Assembly (NCBI RefSeq): GCF_052180255.1
Contig: NZ_CP197466.1
Location: forward strand, 3,720,001-3,784,000
Reading direction: 5' to 3'
From: Paenibacillus_AM sp052180255
Lineage (GTDB): Bacteria; Bacillota; Bacilli; Paenibacillales; NBRC-103111
DNA length: 64,000 bases
Shown: piece by piece, positions 7,837 through 16,265 of the stretch
Layout of the letters: the number at the start of each line of letters is the position of its first letter
How positions within the stretch are numbered: position 1 is the stretch's first letter
Translations under genes and position numbers: made by a program
The notes under the pieces: generated by a model
Database searches by the model: none
What the model was told of the DNA's origin: nothing
Seen by the model: the letters and a program-made list of their open reading frames with translations, nothing else

Positions 7837-8475
7837 TTACTGTGCTTCAGATACAACTGTAAAACGTTCTTTCATATGCTGCGGATTCTCAATTTCATCC
7901 AAGAGTGCAATCGCATAGTCAGCATAGCTCACATAGCTGTCGCCTTTTGCATTCACGATCAGGTTATCTTGCCCTTTCACATACGAGCCTGTTCGCACAC
8001 CCTCTGGATTGAAGAATGCCGCTGGGCTGATAAATGTCCAATTCAAATCACTTGTGTTTTGCAAGTCTGCCAGGTTCTTTCCTTGGTTCGTTGCAGTTGC
8101 CAAGTATTCTGCTGGGAACTCAGGTGTGTCCATTACACGAATGGTCTTCGCTTCATCCACAAACAAGCTGCCTGCGCCGCCAACGACGATCAGTCTTGTA
8201 TCGATTCCTTTTAAAGCTTCAATTAATACGCGACCTGCTTCTACATGCAGGTGCTCTTGACCAGGAGCTGCGCCGAATGCATTCACGACAACGTCGAATG
8301 ATTGAAGATCTTCCTTACGAAGATCGAATACTTCTTTCTCAAGTACGGCTGCGGATGGATTCGCCAATTTGGCTGCATGACGCACGATTGCTGTAACCTC
8401 ATGCCCTCTATCGATTGCTTCTTTCACAATAACGCTGCCTGCTTTTCCTGTTGCTCCGATTACACCAATTTTCAT
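7837..8475 (-). CDS. ywnB: YwnB-like NAD(P)-binding oxidoreductase
   Basis: 212 residues from the ATG at 8475; GGAGGG is 7 bases upstream, so the longer frame to 8520 is rejected. The N-terminal GVIGATGKAG is the GxxGxxG dinucleotide site of atypical SDR/NmrA-like proteins. Overall it reads like B. subtilis YwnB (for example LIVVGGAGSLFVDE, ATNQGKNL, SPAAFF, SYADYAIALLDEIE). In B. subtilis ywnB is next to the Rrf2 regulator gene ywnA; here the YwnA-like gene lies 2 kb away and matching operators cover this gene's promoter. A role in redox or thiol stress is inferred from the regulator only. Confidence 0.8.
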   Translation of the reverse strand: MKIGVIGATGKAGSVIVKEAIDRGHEVTAIVRHAAKLANPSAAVLEKEVFDLRKEDLQSFDVVVNAFGAAPGQEHLHVEAGRVLIEALKGIDTRLIVVGGAGSLFVDEAKTIRVMDTPEFPAEYLATATNQGKNLADLQNTSDLNWTFISPAAFFNPEGVRTGSYVKGQDNLIVNAKGDSYVSYADYAIALLDEIENPQHMKERFTVVSEAQ

Positions 8476-8513
8476 GTTTATACCCTCCAGTAATTTATTT
8501 GATAAAATATTTA

Positions 8514-8536
8514 GTTGCAACCATTATAGTTACAAC
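8514..8536. promoter_or_regulatory. YwnA-type operator A
   Basis: Imperfect 23-base palindrome containing GCAACCATTATAGTTACA. Apart from one base (C versus G) it matches the sequence at the YwnA-like gene promoter (10512-10533, opposite strand). It lies between the YwnB-like promoter and start codon. Confidence 0.7.
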
Positions 8537-8575
8537 GATGTCAAAAAAATTTATTCTCTAATTTACTTATCTCGA

Positions 8576-8612
8576 TGTAACTATTATAGTTACAACTAAA
8601 GATCATTGTCAA
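8576..8612 (-). promoter_or_regulatory. YwnB promoter with operator B over the -10
   Basis: Minus-strand TTGACA (8607-8612), 18-base spacer, TATAAT (8583-8588). The perfect palindrome TGTAACTATTATAGTTACA (8576-8594, 9-base arms) covers the -10. The YwnA-like gene has the same architecture: TTGACA, 18 bases, TATAAT inside the operator. Confidence 0.8.
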
Positions 8613-8623
8613 CTCTTTTTCAT

Positions 8624-8665
8624 AAAAAAAAAAAAAAAAGCCTCAGCGAAGCATGTCGCTCAGAC
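8624..8665 (-). terminator. Terminator of the nos-msrA operon
   Basis: Minus-strand hairpin GTCTGAGCG / CGCTGAGGC (one wobble, one mismatch) followed by an unusually long run of about 16 T. Confidence 0.8.
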
Positions 8666-8689
8666 CTCTTATCACTTAATGTCGTGAAG

Positions 8690-9232
8690 CTATTTCGTCC
8701 AATTCTCTTGGATGAATTCATCTCTGCCCGATTGCTTCCGATCTTCTTTATAGTGAGCTGGATTTTTCTTATGATAGTCCTGATGATAATCCTCTGCTGG
8801 ATAAAATACGCCCGCAGGTTCAATCTCGGTTACAATCGGCTTGTTGAATCGACCGCTAGCTTCAAGCTGACGCTTGGATGCTTCAGCAAGTGCTTGCTGT
8901 TTGGTATTGTAATAGTAAATACCTGTCCGGTACTGGCTGCCGCGGTCTTGGAACTGACCTCCAGCATCCGTAGGGTCAATCTGCGGCCAGAACAGTTCTA
9001 GTAATTTCTCGTACGGGAACACCTCAGGATCGAATGTGATTTGCACCACTTCGGCATGTCCTGTCGTTCCTGTCTTCACTTCTTTATAAGTAGGATTCTC
9101 CAGACTGCCTCCAGAATAACCCGACACAATGCCGCCAATACCTGGAAGCTCTTCAAAAGGCGTCACCATACACCAGAAACAACCGCCCGCGAACATGGCA
9201 AGTTCCAACTCATGCTTATCCTTATTAACCAT
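8690..9232 (-). CDS. msrA: Peptide methionine-S-sulfoxide reductase MsrA
   Basis: 180 residues. GGCFWC at residues 16-21 carries the catalytic Cys18 and Cys21; downstream SGYSGG, TGHAEVVQITFDP and QYRTGIYY are all MsrA signatures. It reduces methionine sulfoxide in proteins with thioredoxin as electron donor in the cytoplasm. It starts 21 bases after the nitric oxide synthase stop, on the same strand, and shares its terminator. The pairing suggests repair of oxidised methionines alongside NO production. Confidence 0.97.
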   Translation of the reverse strand: MVNKDKHELELAMFAGGCFWCMVTPFEELPGIGGIVSGYSGGSLENPTYKEVKTGTTGHAEVVQITFDPEVFPYEKLLELFWPQIDPTDAGGQFQDRGSQYRTGIYYYNTKQQALAEASKRQLEASGRFNKPIVTEIEPAGVFYPAEDYHQDYHKKNPAHYKEDRKQSGRDEFIQENWTK

Positions 9233-9253
9233 ATGAAATTCCCCCTTCCACGG

Positions 9254-10387
9254 TTAGTGATGAACCGGACACTTAAGCGGTATTGGTTTCGGCTGCGTAG
9301 ATGTATACGGTACATCCTGCTTTAAGTAATTCGGCTTCACCAGTTCGTTGTTATAATGTTTATGAAAAATATGTGTCGTTGCTGGTGAAACCGGCGGAAT
9401 TAGCCATGTCCAATCCCCCGTCAGCTCTCGCCCCTTCGCTTCTTCCGCTTGTTCGAAACGATTGAACTGATCCGCTGCTGTATGGTGATCAACAATGCTG
9501 ACCCCTGCTTTTTTAAAAGAATGCAGTACCGCGATATTAAGCTCAATTAGCGCCTTATCTTTCCATAAAGATGTATTTGTCGAAGTGTTTAACGACATTA
9601 ATGATGCGATGCGCGGCAGCATGTTATATCTCTGTTCATCTGCAAAGTTACGCGCACCAATCTCTGTCTCCATGTACCATCCGTTAAAAGGTGCAGCTGT
9701 ATAACGAATGCCGCCAATCTCAAGGCACATATCCGAAACAAAAGGGACAGCATACCATTGCAGGTGTAAATCAGCGAACCATTCATACTCCGGATGCTCA
9801 ATCGGTACTCGCAGAACCGCTTCCTCTGGAATGGGGAACCACTTCGGTGGTTGATCTCCAATACGGATGACGAGCGGCAGGATATCGTAATGCGTGCCCG
9901 CCCCCTTCCAGCCCAGCTCCTGACAGATGGATGTTAATTCGATGGAAATCGGGTCTCCTACAATTCCATGCTCAGTCGCATATCCAGCATAACGAACCAA
10001 TTGATGATTCCAGATTCGCACCTCACGTCCACTTTCTTCTGGTCTGAATACAGTAATGGAAGGTCTTATCTTCCCTGCGTTCGTCGCATATTCGATATGA
10101 TCCACGATGGCCTGCGCTATCTCATCTTCCTGCTTAAGTCCTCTTGCATCGAACACTTGAAGTGACTGCCAGAATAAACGCCCGATACAACGATTGCTGT
10201 TGCGCCAAGCCATCTTAGCTCCATGTTCGAGTTCTTCGGATGTATGTGTATAGGTTCCATTTTCTTCAATTTGCTGTTTAATTTCTACAAGTCTGCGGTT
10301 AATTGCATCGGAAGACATGTCTAGTTCTTCGTAACAAGTGACGATAAACGCTGCTGCCTCCTTGTAAAGCTGCTCATGATGGTTCAT
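9254..10387 (-). CDS. nos: Bacterial nitric oxide synthase oxygenase
   Basis: 377 residues, about the length of Bacillus NOS oxygenases, with no attached reductase domain. WRNSNRCIGRLFW (about 61-73) carries the heme-ligating Cys67; WYMETEIGARNFAD provides the arginine-binding Glu; WTWLIPP is near the C-terminus. It makes NO from L-arginine using tetrahydrofolate or biopterin and generic flavodoxin reductases. AAAGAGGA lies 4 bases before the ATG. It precedes msrA in an operon. The upstream AT-rich region has several TATAAT elements and half-sites like the YwnA-type operator. Confidence 0.97.
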   Translation of the reverse strand: MNHHEQLYKEAAAFIVTCYEELDMSSDAINRRLVEIKQQIEENGTYTHTSEELEHGAKMAWRNSNRCIGRLFWQSLQVFDARGLKQEDEIAQAIVDHIEYATNAGKIRPSITVFRPEESGREVRIWNHQLVRYAGYATEHGIVGDPISIELTSICQELGWKGAGTHYDILPLVIRIGDQPPKWFPIPEEAVLRVPIEHPEYEWFADLHLQWYAVPFVSDMCLEIGGIRYTAAPFNGWYMETEIGARNFADEQRYNMLPRIASLMSLNTSTNTSLWKDKALIELNIAVLHSFKKAGVSIVDHHTAADQFNRFEQAEEAKGRELTGDWTWLIPPVSPATTHIFHKHYNNELVKPNYLKQDVPYTSTQPKPIPLKCPVHH

Positions 10388-10424
10388 GGGGTCCTCTTTT
10401 CTATATATCTAAATATATCCAGGT

Positions 10425-10452
10425 GATTATAACTATTATAACTATTATTCTA
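10425..10452 (-). promoter_or_regulatory. Probable nos promoter region with operator-like half-sites
   Basis: On the plus strand TAACTATTA occurs twice in tandem 9 bases apart; each copy matches one arm of the palindrome at the YwnB and YwnA promoters. On the minus strand the same stretch holds overlapping TATAAT hexamers. No clean -35 was found. Confidence 0.35.
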
Positions 10453-10493
10453 TTATATTCGAAAAATAAGAGATCAGCATACACTCACGTATC

Positions 10494-10533
10494 TTGACAA
10501 TCGGAATAGGCTGTAACTATAATGGTTCCAACA
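10494..10533 (+). promoter_or_regulatory. YwnA-like gene promoter and overlapping operator
   Basis: TTGACA (10494-10499), 18-base spacer, TATAAT (10518-10523). The operator-like 22-mer at 10512-10533 starts TGTAACTATAATGGTT and covers the -10. Inverted, it is nearly identical to operator A of the YwnB-like gene. Autoregulation is likely. Confidence 0.8.
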
Positions 10534-10546
10534 AGGAGTGTGACAG

Positions 10547-10978
10547 ATGAAAATCAGCAGTCGCTTTACCGTAGCCGTTCATATCTTGTCCTTACTAGCG
10601 ACGCAAGGGTCCACACTTTCGACTTCCGAATGGATTGCCGGCAGTGTCAACACCAATCCCGTTGTCATTCGTCGTATAACAAGTTCCCTTAAAAAAGCAG
10701 GATTCGTTCAAGTTCGTGCAGGAACTGGGGGCGCTTATTTACTTAAAAGCTTAACCGACATCACGCTGCTTGATGTATACCGCGCTGTTGAAGTTGTAGA
10801 GGACGGCGAGCTCTTCCAATTCCATGAAAATCCGAATCCCAGCTGCCCAATTGGTGCTAATATTCAGTCCGTACTGGAAATTATTTTACATCGTGCCCAA
10901 GCCGCCATGGAATCCATCCTCGCTGAAATCACGATGGATGATGTCGTAGCCGATTTCCAAACCAAGATCAATTCCTAA
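10547..10978 (+). CDS. ywnA: YwnA-like Rrf2-family transcriptional regulator
   Basis: 143 residues. The N-terminal winged helix (MKISSRFTVAVHILSLLA, SVNTNPVVIRRI, GTGGAYLLK) and HENPNPSCPIG closely resemble B. subtilis YwnA. The three-Cys cluster motif of IscR/NsrR is absent; only one Cys (about residue 103) is visible, so an iron-sulfur cluster is unlikely but Cys-based sensing is possible. AAGGAGTGTG precedes the ATG. It sits divergently from nos, and its likely operator is repeated upstream of the YwnB-like gene. Confidence 0.85.
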   Translation: MKISSRFTVAVHILSLLATQGSTLSTSEWIAGSVNTNPVVIRRITSSLKKAGFVQVRAGTGGAYLLKSLTDITLLDVYRAVEVVEDGELFQFHENPNPSCPIGANIQSVLEIILHRAQAAMESILAEITMDDVVADFQTKINS

Positions 10979-11013
10979 CACACCGAAAGCCAATAAAATC
11001 ATTATACAATACA

Positions 11014-11041
11014 AAAACATCGACCAATTAGTCGATGTTTT
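11014..11041. terminator. Bidirectional terminator
   Basis: Perfect 11-base stem AAAACATCGAC / GTCGATGTTTT with a 6-base loop, between the convergent Rrf2 and hydrolase genes. Confidence 0.9.
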
Positions 11042-11053
11042 CCTATTTTCCAA

Positions 11054-12739
11054 TTATTTTTTTACGAGTTTGGCCATATCGTTAATAATGACTTCCGACA
11101 CGTTGCCTGGCTTCATGTATTCTGCACCTGTTGAAAGCTCTTCTACCTCAACTAACGTATGATTGACTTTCGGATAGGAATGGTAAGTTACATTGCTGCG
11201 GTTAGACAATTCCTTCTTCCATCCTTCCAGATGGTGTGGGAGCACCTGCCAGTCGTTCTCACCTTGCATAATATGTAACGGTGTCTTTTGTCCCTTCGCG
11301 ATAGCCGCTCCTGAATAATTGCGGAAATCGTAGAACCAGTATGGATCACCTAACAGGAAGCCCTGTGGCAGATTGCTCGTCGAATAGGCAGGATTTTTAA
11401 TGAGGCTCACTTGTTGTTTAATCATAGCTAACTGCTGCTCCAACCGATCTGTCGGCTGACCCTGCTTCTTCATTGTCTCCAACATGTGTTCATTCTGCTC
11501 AATTAATATATCCTCGAAGGATCCTGAAGGACCTGCAAGAATAAATGCACTTGCAATATCTTGGTTCTTATCTGCTTCGATAATACGTGGGATCAACATA
11601 CCGCCTTGACTGTGACCTGCCACCACAATACGTTTCGGATCAATACCATCGAGTTTTTTCACTAATTGAACAGCCCGAGTCGCATCATCAACGGTCTCTT
11701 CTTTTACCGTATACTTACCAAGCCCCACTGCCGATACCTGAAGGGTATGCTCTCTTGTCACCTTCTCATAACGAAGCACTGCAATCCCTTGTTTAGCAAG
11801 CCCAACTGCTAGATCGCGGAACGTCTTCACACTTCCAATCGATTCATCCCGATCATTCGGTCCTGAACCATGAACCAAAATAACAACCGGTACATTCTTC
11901 TTATCGACCGGCATCGTTAATGTACCCGGAAGTGCAAAATCCCCTTCTCCGACCACAACTTCTTTTTCCGTATACAGTTTCGAATCATCGTATGACGGCT
12001 TTTGGTACAGCCCCATGTCAGGTGAAGGCGCTAGAAATAAATCATCCACAAGTCCTTTTTGATCCAATCGAATCGTCATTTGAAAAGGCATATTCTGCGC
12101 TTTGTATGTCACCATTACATTCTCATGGACTGCATTTTTATTTGTACTAACGCTGATCTGCTCGCCGATCTCCCCAAACATCGACTGATAGATTTGCCCA
12201 ACACTTGCGAGCTGAGCCTGCGGTATACTTGCTTTCAGCTTATCATTCATTAGCGCTGACGCACCTGCAACATCGGAGTGTATTAGAGCATGCACAAAGC
12301 TGCTTGCCGTTGATACCACATCGCCAGATGCGATGACTACCTTGCCAGCTTGCGAGTCCCAGCCAATCTTGCTTTCTAATGCGGTTTGCAGGAAAGATAG
12401 CGGCACTTGCACTCTATCATTCTTGAACTCTACTTTTACACCTAGATCAACTGCTTTGCCATTTTGAGAAACTACGCTTTCTCCGACTTGAAAAATAAGC
12501 TGTGTCTGCCCTTTCGAAACCGTAACACATTGCGCTACTTCATCCCACTTCACACTCGCGCCAATCGTTTCGCTTACTGTTCGCACTGGAACAAGTCGAT
12601 TATCAACTGAAACGGAAATCGGCTGTGTAGATTTAGTCCCAGACTCAACTCCAGCAGCCGATGCCAATGGCGTTAATAATAATGTTGCGGATAATGATGC
12701 CACTACGACCTTATGCTGCATGTTAAATTTCTTTTTCAT
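11054..12739 (-). CDS. Secreted alpha/beta hydrolase with copper-amine-oxidase-like N-terminal domain
   Basis: 561 residues from the ATG at 12739, set 7 bases after GAGGTG; an earlier in-frame start at 12796 has no such site. Signal peptide about 1-28 (ending ASA). Residues about 38-135 resemble the stalk domain named after copper amine oxidase (VDNRLVPVRTVSETIG, VPLSFLQTAL). Residues about 140-230 resemble DUF3887. The hydrolase has the oxyanion segment VHGSGPNDRDE, nucleophile elbow GHSQGG, acid Asp in GENDWQV and His in VNHTLVEV. It is probably an extracellular or wall-bound esterase or peptidase; substrate unknown. Stand-alone gene with its own promoter. Confidence 0.85.
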   Translation of the reverse strand: MKKKFNMQHKVVVASLSATLLLTPLASAAGVESGTKSTQPISVSVDNRLVPVRTVSETIGASVKWDEVAQCVTVSKGQTQLIFQVGESVVSQNGKAVDLGVKVEFKNDRVQVPLSFLQTALESKIGWDSQAGKVVIASGDVVSTASSFVHALIHSDVAGASALMNDKLKASIPQAQLASVGQIYQSMFGEIGEQISVSTNKNAVHENVMVTYKAQNMPFQMTIRLDQKGLVDDLFLAPSPDMGLYQKPSYDDSKLYTEKEVVVGEGDFALPGTLTMPVDKKNVPVVILVHGSGPNDRDESIGSVKTFRDLAVGLAKQGIAVLRYEKVTREHTLQVSAVGLGKYTVKEETVDDATRAVQLVKKLDGIDPKRIVVAGHSQGGMLIPRIIEADKNQDIASAFILAGPSGSFEDILIEQNEHMLETMKKQGQPTDRLEQQLAMIKQQVSLIKNPAYSTSNLPQGFLLGDPYWFYDFRNYSGAAIAKGQKTPLHIMQGENDWQVLPHHLEGWKKELSNRSNVTYHSYPKVNHTLVEVEELSTGAEYMKPGNVSEVIINDMAKLVKK

Positions 12740-12784
12740 AAGATTCACCTCATCAAATATTATAGTAAATATTGGTATTTGTTT

Positions 12785-12812
12785 ATTATAGCACATATAT
12801 AACAGTTAGCAA
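12785..12812 (-). promoter_or_regulatory. Promoter of the hydrolase gene
   Basis: Minus-strand TTGCTA (12807-12812), 16-base spacer, TATAAT (12785-12790). Downstream lies CCAATATTTA, which also occurs, inverted, in the promoter region of the ABC operon at about 16875. Confidence 0.6.
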
Positions 12813-12898
12813 GACTGAGTTTAACAATTCGTTAAATCGTTGGAGGAAACGTCATCATCTGCTAAGGCATCTACCCGATTGATCCTTGCTTCATTTTT

Positions 12899-13570
12899 TT
12901 AGGCCAGTTCCTTCAAATACCCATCCTCAATCTGCAGCCTGCGATCCGCCACTTGTGCCACGTGATCATTGTGGGTGACTACAACAAGTGTTTTCCCCAG
13001 CTCTTTATTGACTTTGAGTAAGAGGCTAAGTATTTCCTGCTCGGTCGATGTATCTAGATTTCCTGTCGGTTCGTCCGCTAAGATTAGATTGGGATTCGTA
13101 ACCAATGCTCTTGCAATGGAAACGCGCTGCTGTTGACCGCCACTTAGTTCATGCGTCAGATGATTTATTCGATCCCCAAGTCCCACTTGTTCCAGTATTT
13201 CTTTGGCCCTTACTTGTCTAAGCTTCTTCTTCACACCTGCGTAGAAGAGCGGTTCTTCCACATTATTCACAGCGTTCATGTTCGCGAACAGATGAAACTG
13301 TTGGAATACAAACCCCACTTGATTACGTCTATATAAAGATAGTTCATTCTCTTTCATTCCTGTAAGTTCGCTACCATGGACTGCAATCGTTCCCGTTGAA
13401 GGCTTCAAGAATCCGCCGAGAATGTTCAACAGTGTACTTTTCCCTGAGCCTGATCTGCCTTGGATCGCAATGAATTCACCTTCATTTACGGTTAAATTCA
13501 CATCGGACAGCACCTGCAGTTTATTATCCTTGGATGCAAAATAATGATTTAACTCCTTAATCTGTATCAT
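12899..13570 (-). CDS. ABC transporter ATP-binding protein (MacB/LolD type)
   Basis: 223 residues. Walker A GRSGSGKS (about 38-45), Q-loop VFQQFHLF, signature LSGGQQQR, Walker B LILADEPTGNLD and the H-loop VVTHND are complete. The size and the EPTGNLD form are typical of MacB/LolCDE/FtsE-type ATPases that power FtsX-like permeases. It is the last gene of a four-gene operon with a thioredoxin-like protein and two permeases. The exported substrate or signal is unknown. Confidence 0.95.
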   Translation of the reverse strand: MIQIKELNHYFASKDNKLQVLSDVNLTVNEGEFIAIQGRSGSGKSTLLNILGGFLKPSTGTIAVHGSELTGMKENELSLYRRNQVGFVFQQFHLFANMNAVNNVEEPLFYAGVKKKLRQVRAKEILEQVGLGDRINHLTHELSGGQQQRVSIARALVTNPNLILADEPTGNLDTSTEQEILSLLLKVNKELGKTLVVVTHNDHVAQVADRRLQIEDGYLKELA

Positions 13571-13576
13571 ATCGGA

Positions 13577-14923
13577 CTACCCCCGTTTCATTAATGACGC
13601 GTAAGATTTAACCACACTGCTGCGAGCAGGAATGAAGCTTGCTAGGAAACCTAGCATGAGCATCCCCACTGTAACCCCTGCAAAAATTTGCATTGGAATA
13701 TCCAGAACGTACTCAATTGTACTGCGATCCAAATCGAAGGATTGATAATACGCTGGATCGATTGAACCGGTTTGAATAAGGTTATTCAGTACACCTAGTC
13801 CAACACTTGCAAGCAGGAAACCAATCCCCAACGCCAAGATGACGAGAATCATACCTTCCAGCACAAAGCCTACAATAATTTGCAAGTAACTGCCTCCAAG
13901 CGCTTTACGTAAGCCAATATCCCGACTACGCTCTTGAATGGAGCTATGAAAAGTATTCGTGAAGCTAAGGATGGCGATTAAGAGGATGATGGACATGATG
14001 ACAATAATTTTTGTAATAAATGCCTTTCTTCCATCCATATTGAACTTTAACATATCAATTGGATTGAAAGGTGCGTATTTCTTTGCTTTTAACTGATTCA
14101 CAACTTGGTCTACATCGGCTATTGATTTGGGCTTTACGATGACCGTATCATATGAACTGGCTACACTTAAATCTACGATTTTATTCTTCTCTTTCGCAGG
14201 GATCAATATAACATTCCCCTTAATTCCTAGCATTTCCGGTTTTAGTTGCCCTGTAATAGGGAAAGAGGAATTCTTCGGTACGTTCCCCATGGCCTCTTCA
14301 AAAAATTTGTGCTCTATACTTAAATTTAAAGTTTGTCCAACCAACGGAATCGAAGATTTATCATCCTTAGATAACAGAATATCTTGATACTGCTTGATTA
14401 GCTTTCCCGTTGAAGTTTCCAGTGTTTCTAGCGGACCAGGCTTCTGAACACCAAAGCTTTTTTGATACTGATCCAAACTCATCATATTTGTACTAAAATT
14501 GGACGGTATAATCGCGCCTGATTCTCCATCCATTGTCTGCTTCATCAATTTAGTATCAGTAAAGAATGAACTTGATATAGGATCATAGTAAGCAACCATT
14601 ACAGGGAGCACTTCCATATCACCAATATTAAAATGCGTCCAAGGATATCCAAATGTTTTATAGGCAATAACGTGCTCCACACCATCCATTGCCTTGATCT
14701 CTTTTACTTTATCCTCATTAAACGTCCCACTTACATGAATCATTTGTAATCGTTGGGTTGCTTCCAGATTATCTTGTTCAAAGACAGTATCTATTCGCAC
14801 AAGTATGGTAAATAGTGTTGTCAATAACACGACCATAACCGTCATACCGACTAGCGCAATCACATTGCGACCTTTAAAACGGCGTAATTCTCGAATCGAA
14901 CGAAGTAAGTAAGAATGAAGCAT
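13577..14923 (-). CDS. ABC transporter permease, FtsX/MacB family
   Basis: 448 residues with the MacB layout: one N-terminal membrane helix (about 20-45), a large extracytoplasmic domain (about 46-310) and three C-terminal helices (about 315-335, 350-385, 410-435). The motif RSRDIGLRKALGGSYLQI before helix 3 is the conserved FtsX coupling segment. It starts one base after the stop of the second permease, indicating tight coupling, and precedes the ATPase by 6 bases. Confidence 0.9.
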   Translation of the reverse strand: MLHSYLLRSIRELRRFKGRNVIALVGMTVMVVLLTTLFTILVRIDTVFEQDNLEATQRLQMIHVSGTFNEDKVKEIKAMDGVEHVIAYKTFGYPWTHFNIGDMEVLPVMVAYYDPISSSFFTDTKLMKQTMDGESGAIIPSNFSTNMMSLDQYQKSFGVQKPGPLETLETSTGKLIKQYQDILLSKDDKSSIPLVGQTLNLSIEHKFFEEAMGNVPKNSSFPITGQLKPEMLGIKGNVILIPAKEKNKIVDLSVASSYDTVIVKPKSIADVDQVVNQLKAKKYAPFNPIDMLKFNMDGRKAFITKIIVIMSIILLIAILSFTNTFHSSIQERSRDIGLRKALGGSYLQIIVGFVLEGMILVILALGIGFLLASVGLGVLNNLIQTGSIDPAYYQSFDLDRSTIEYVLDIPMQIFAGVTVGMLMLGFLASFIPARSSVVKSYASLMKRG

Positions 14924-14924
14924 G

Positions 14925-16265
14925 CTAGCTGTCCCCCCTTGCTAACCCAAGTGAAAGCTGAGTGCGAGATGCACGATGAATCAATAGAAATGCAAGAAGC
15001 AGTACGATTAATGGTATGCTAACGAGAACAAGCACTGTTAATGAACCAGACAAATACATGCTCATGTTAAGTGATAACAATTGATTCAAATTCGTATTTA
15101 ACAATAGAAGCGTCAATAACAGCCCCAGTAAAGAACCAAGAACAGCAATCATACACATCTCAATTGAAAATAAGCCAATTAGCTGAGATCTTGTCAACCC
15201 TAATGCCCGTTGTAGGATGAATTCGTAAACTTTACTTGAGATCACTAGATAACAAATGACAATAAGACTGACCACCGAAATTATTACGGCAATTATAAGC
15301 GCAATCTTATAGATCCAGTTCTGCACTTTACTTGAAGTTAAAATTTTGGACATTAAACCGTCCATTTGAAGTGTTTTTCCCGCTAAGAAACCCAATTGAT
15401 CAGCTTGCGTAATAACTTGATTCGTCGCAGTAACATCGGTTGCTTGTACTGCCATTTTCCCACTTAGCTTTGACATCTGGCTCGTAAAATCCAGCTTCCG
15501 TAAGCTTGCCTTAATGCCTAACGGAAGCCACACATCACCTTGTGTTTGACTACCTATCTTGGGATCGAATACACCAATAACTTTTAGAGGTACTGAGTAT
15601 GTATCAAGAATGTTGCGCTCAGTTACCCAATCCAGCGCATATACGAATGAGACCGACTGACCGATCAATTCTTCCTCTTTTACCCGATCCCCTTTGCCTG
15701 CTATTAACTCTTTTCTCAACGACTCAGAGATTATCACATCCTGCCCCTGCAGCACCTTCTCTTGCTCTGTAAACTTACTTAGCAAGTCTTGGGAAATAAT
15801 AATTTCATTCGGATCACCAGAGAAATATTTGCCGGCTACGATTTTTTGATCCAAGCCATACTCTTTCGCTGCTGCAACATCAAGCATAATCGGACTCATC
15901 TCGATATTGAGTTTGCTCTTCCATGACATCCATGGAATCAGGAATTTGAAATACCATAAGTTATAAGATAAATCTTCGTAATAATAAGCTTTGCTCACCG
16001 CACTTGAGGATTGAAACTCCTTTATTAACTCTGGTGTCACGACTTGATCTACGGTCTTCGGTGCGATATCCACTTGCTTGTAATTCACATTCTTAGTTTC
16101 CATTTCACTAATCGTATGCTTGTCCACGGCAGAAGTAGTTGTCACGATCGACAACAAGCTTAAGATGCAGAATGTCGCGAGTGCAATTCCAATCATCATC
16201 GTCAAGAGTCGCTTCGGGTACCGAAGTGCATTCCTATAGGCATAGGAGATATATTCCCATCTCAT
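14925..16265 (-). CDS. ABC transporter permease, FtsX/MacB family
   Basis: 446 residues with an N-terminal helix (about 18-42), an extracytoplasmic domain and three C-terminal helices. LQRALGLTRSQLIGLF is the FtsX coupling segment. It overlaps the thioredoxin-like gene by 4 bases (ATGA). Together with the neighbouring permease it probably forms a heterodimeric channel-less exporter or mechanotransmitter driven by the ATPase at 12899-13570. Confidence 0.9.
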   Translation of the reverse strand: MRWEYISYAYRNALRYPKRLLTMMIGIALATFCILSLLSIVTTTSAVDKHTISEMETKNVNYKQVDIAPKTVDQVVTPELIKEFQSSSAVSKAYYYEDLSYNLWYFKFLIPWMSWKSKLNIEMSPIMLDVAAAKEYGLDQKIVAGKYFSGDPNEIIISQDLLSKFTEQEKVLQGQDVIISESLRKELIAGKGDRVKEEELIGQSVSFVYALDWVTERNILDTYSVPLKVIGVFDPKIGSQTQGDVWLPLGIKASLRKLDFTSQMSKLSGKMAVQATDVTATNQVITQADQLGFLAGKTLQMDGLMSKILTSSKVQNWIYKIALIIAVIISVVSLIVICYLVISSKVYEFILQRALGLTRSQLIGLFSIEMCMIAVLGSLLGLLLTLLLLNTNLNQLLSLNMSMYLSGSLTVLVLVSIPLIVLLLAFLLIHRASRTQLSLGLARGDS

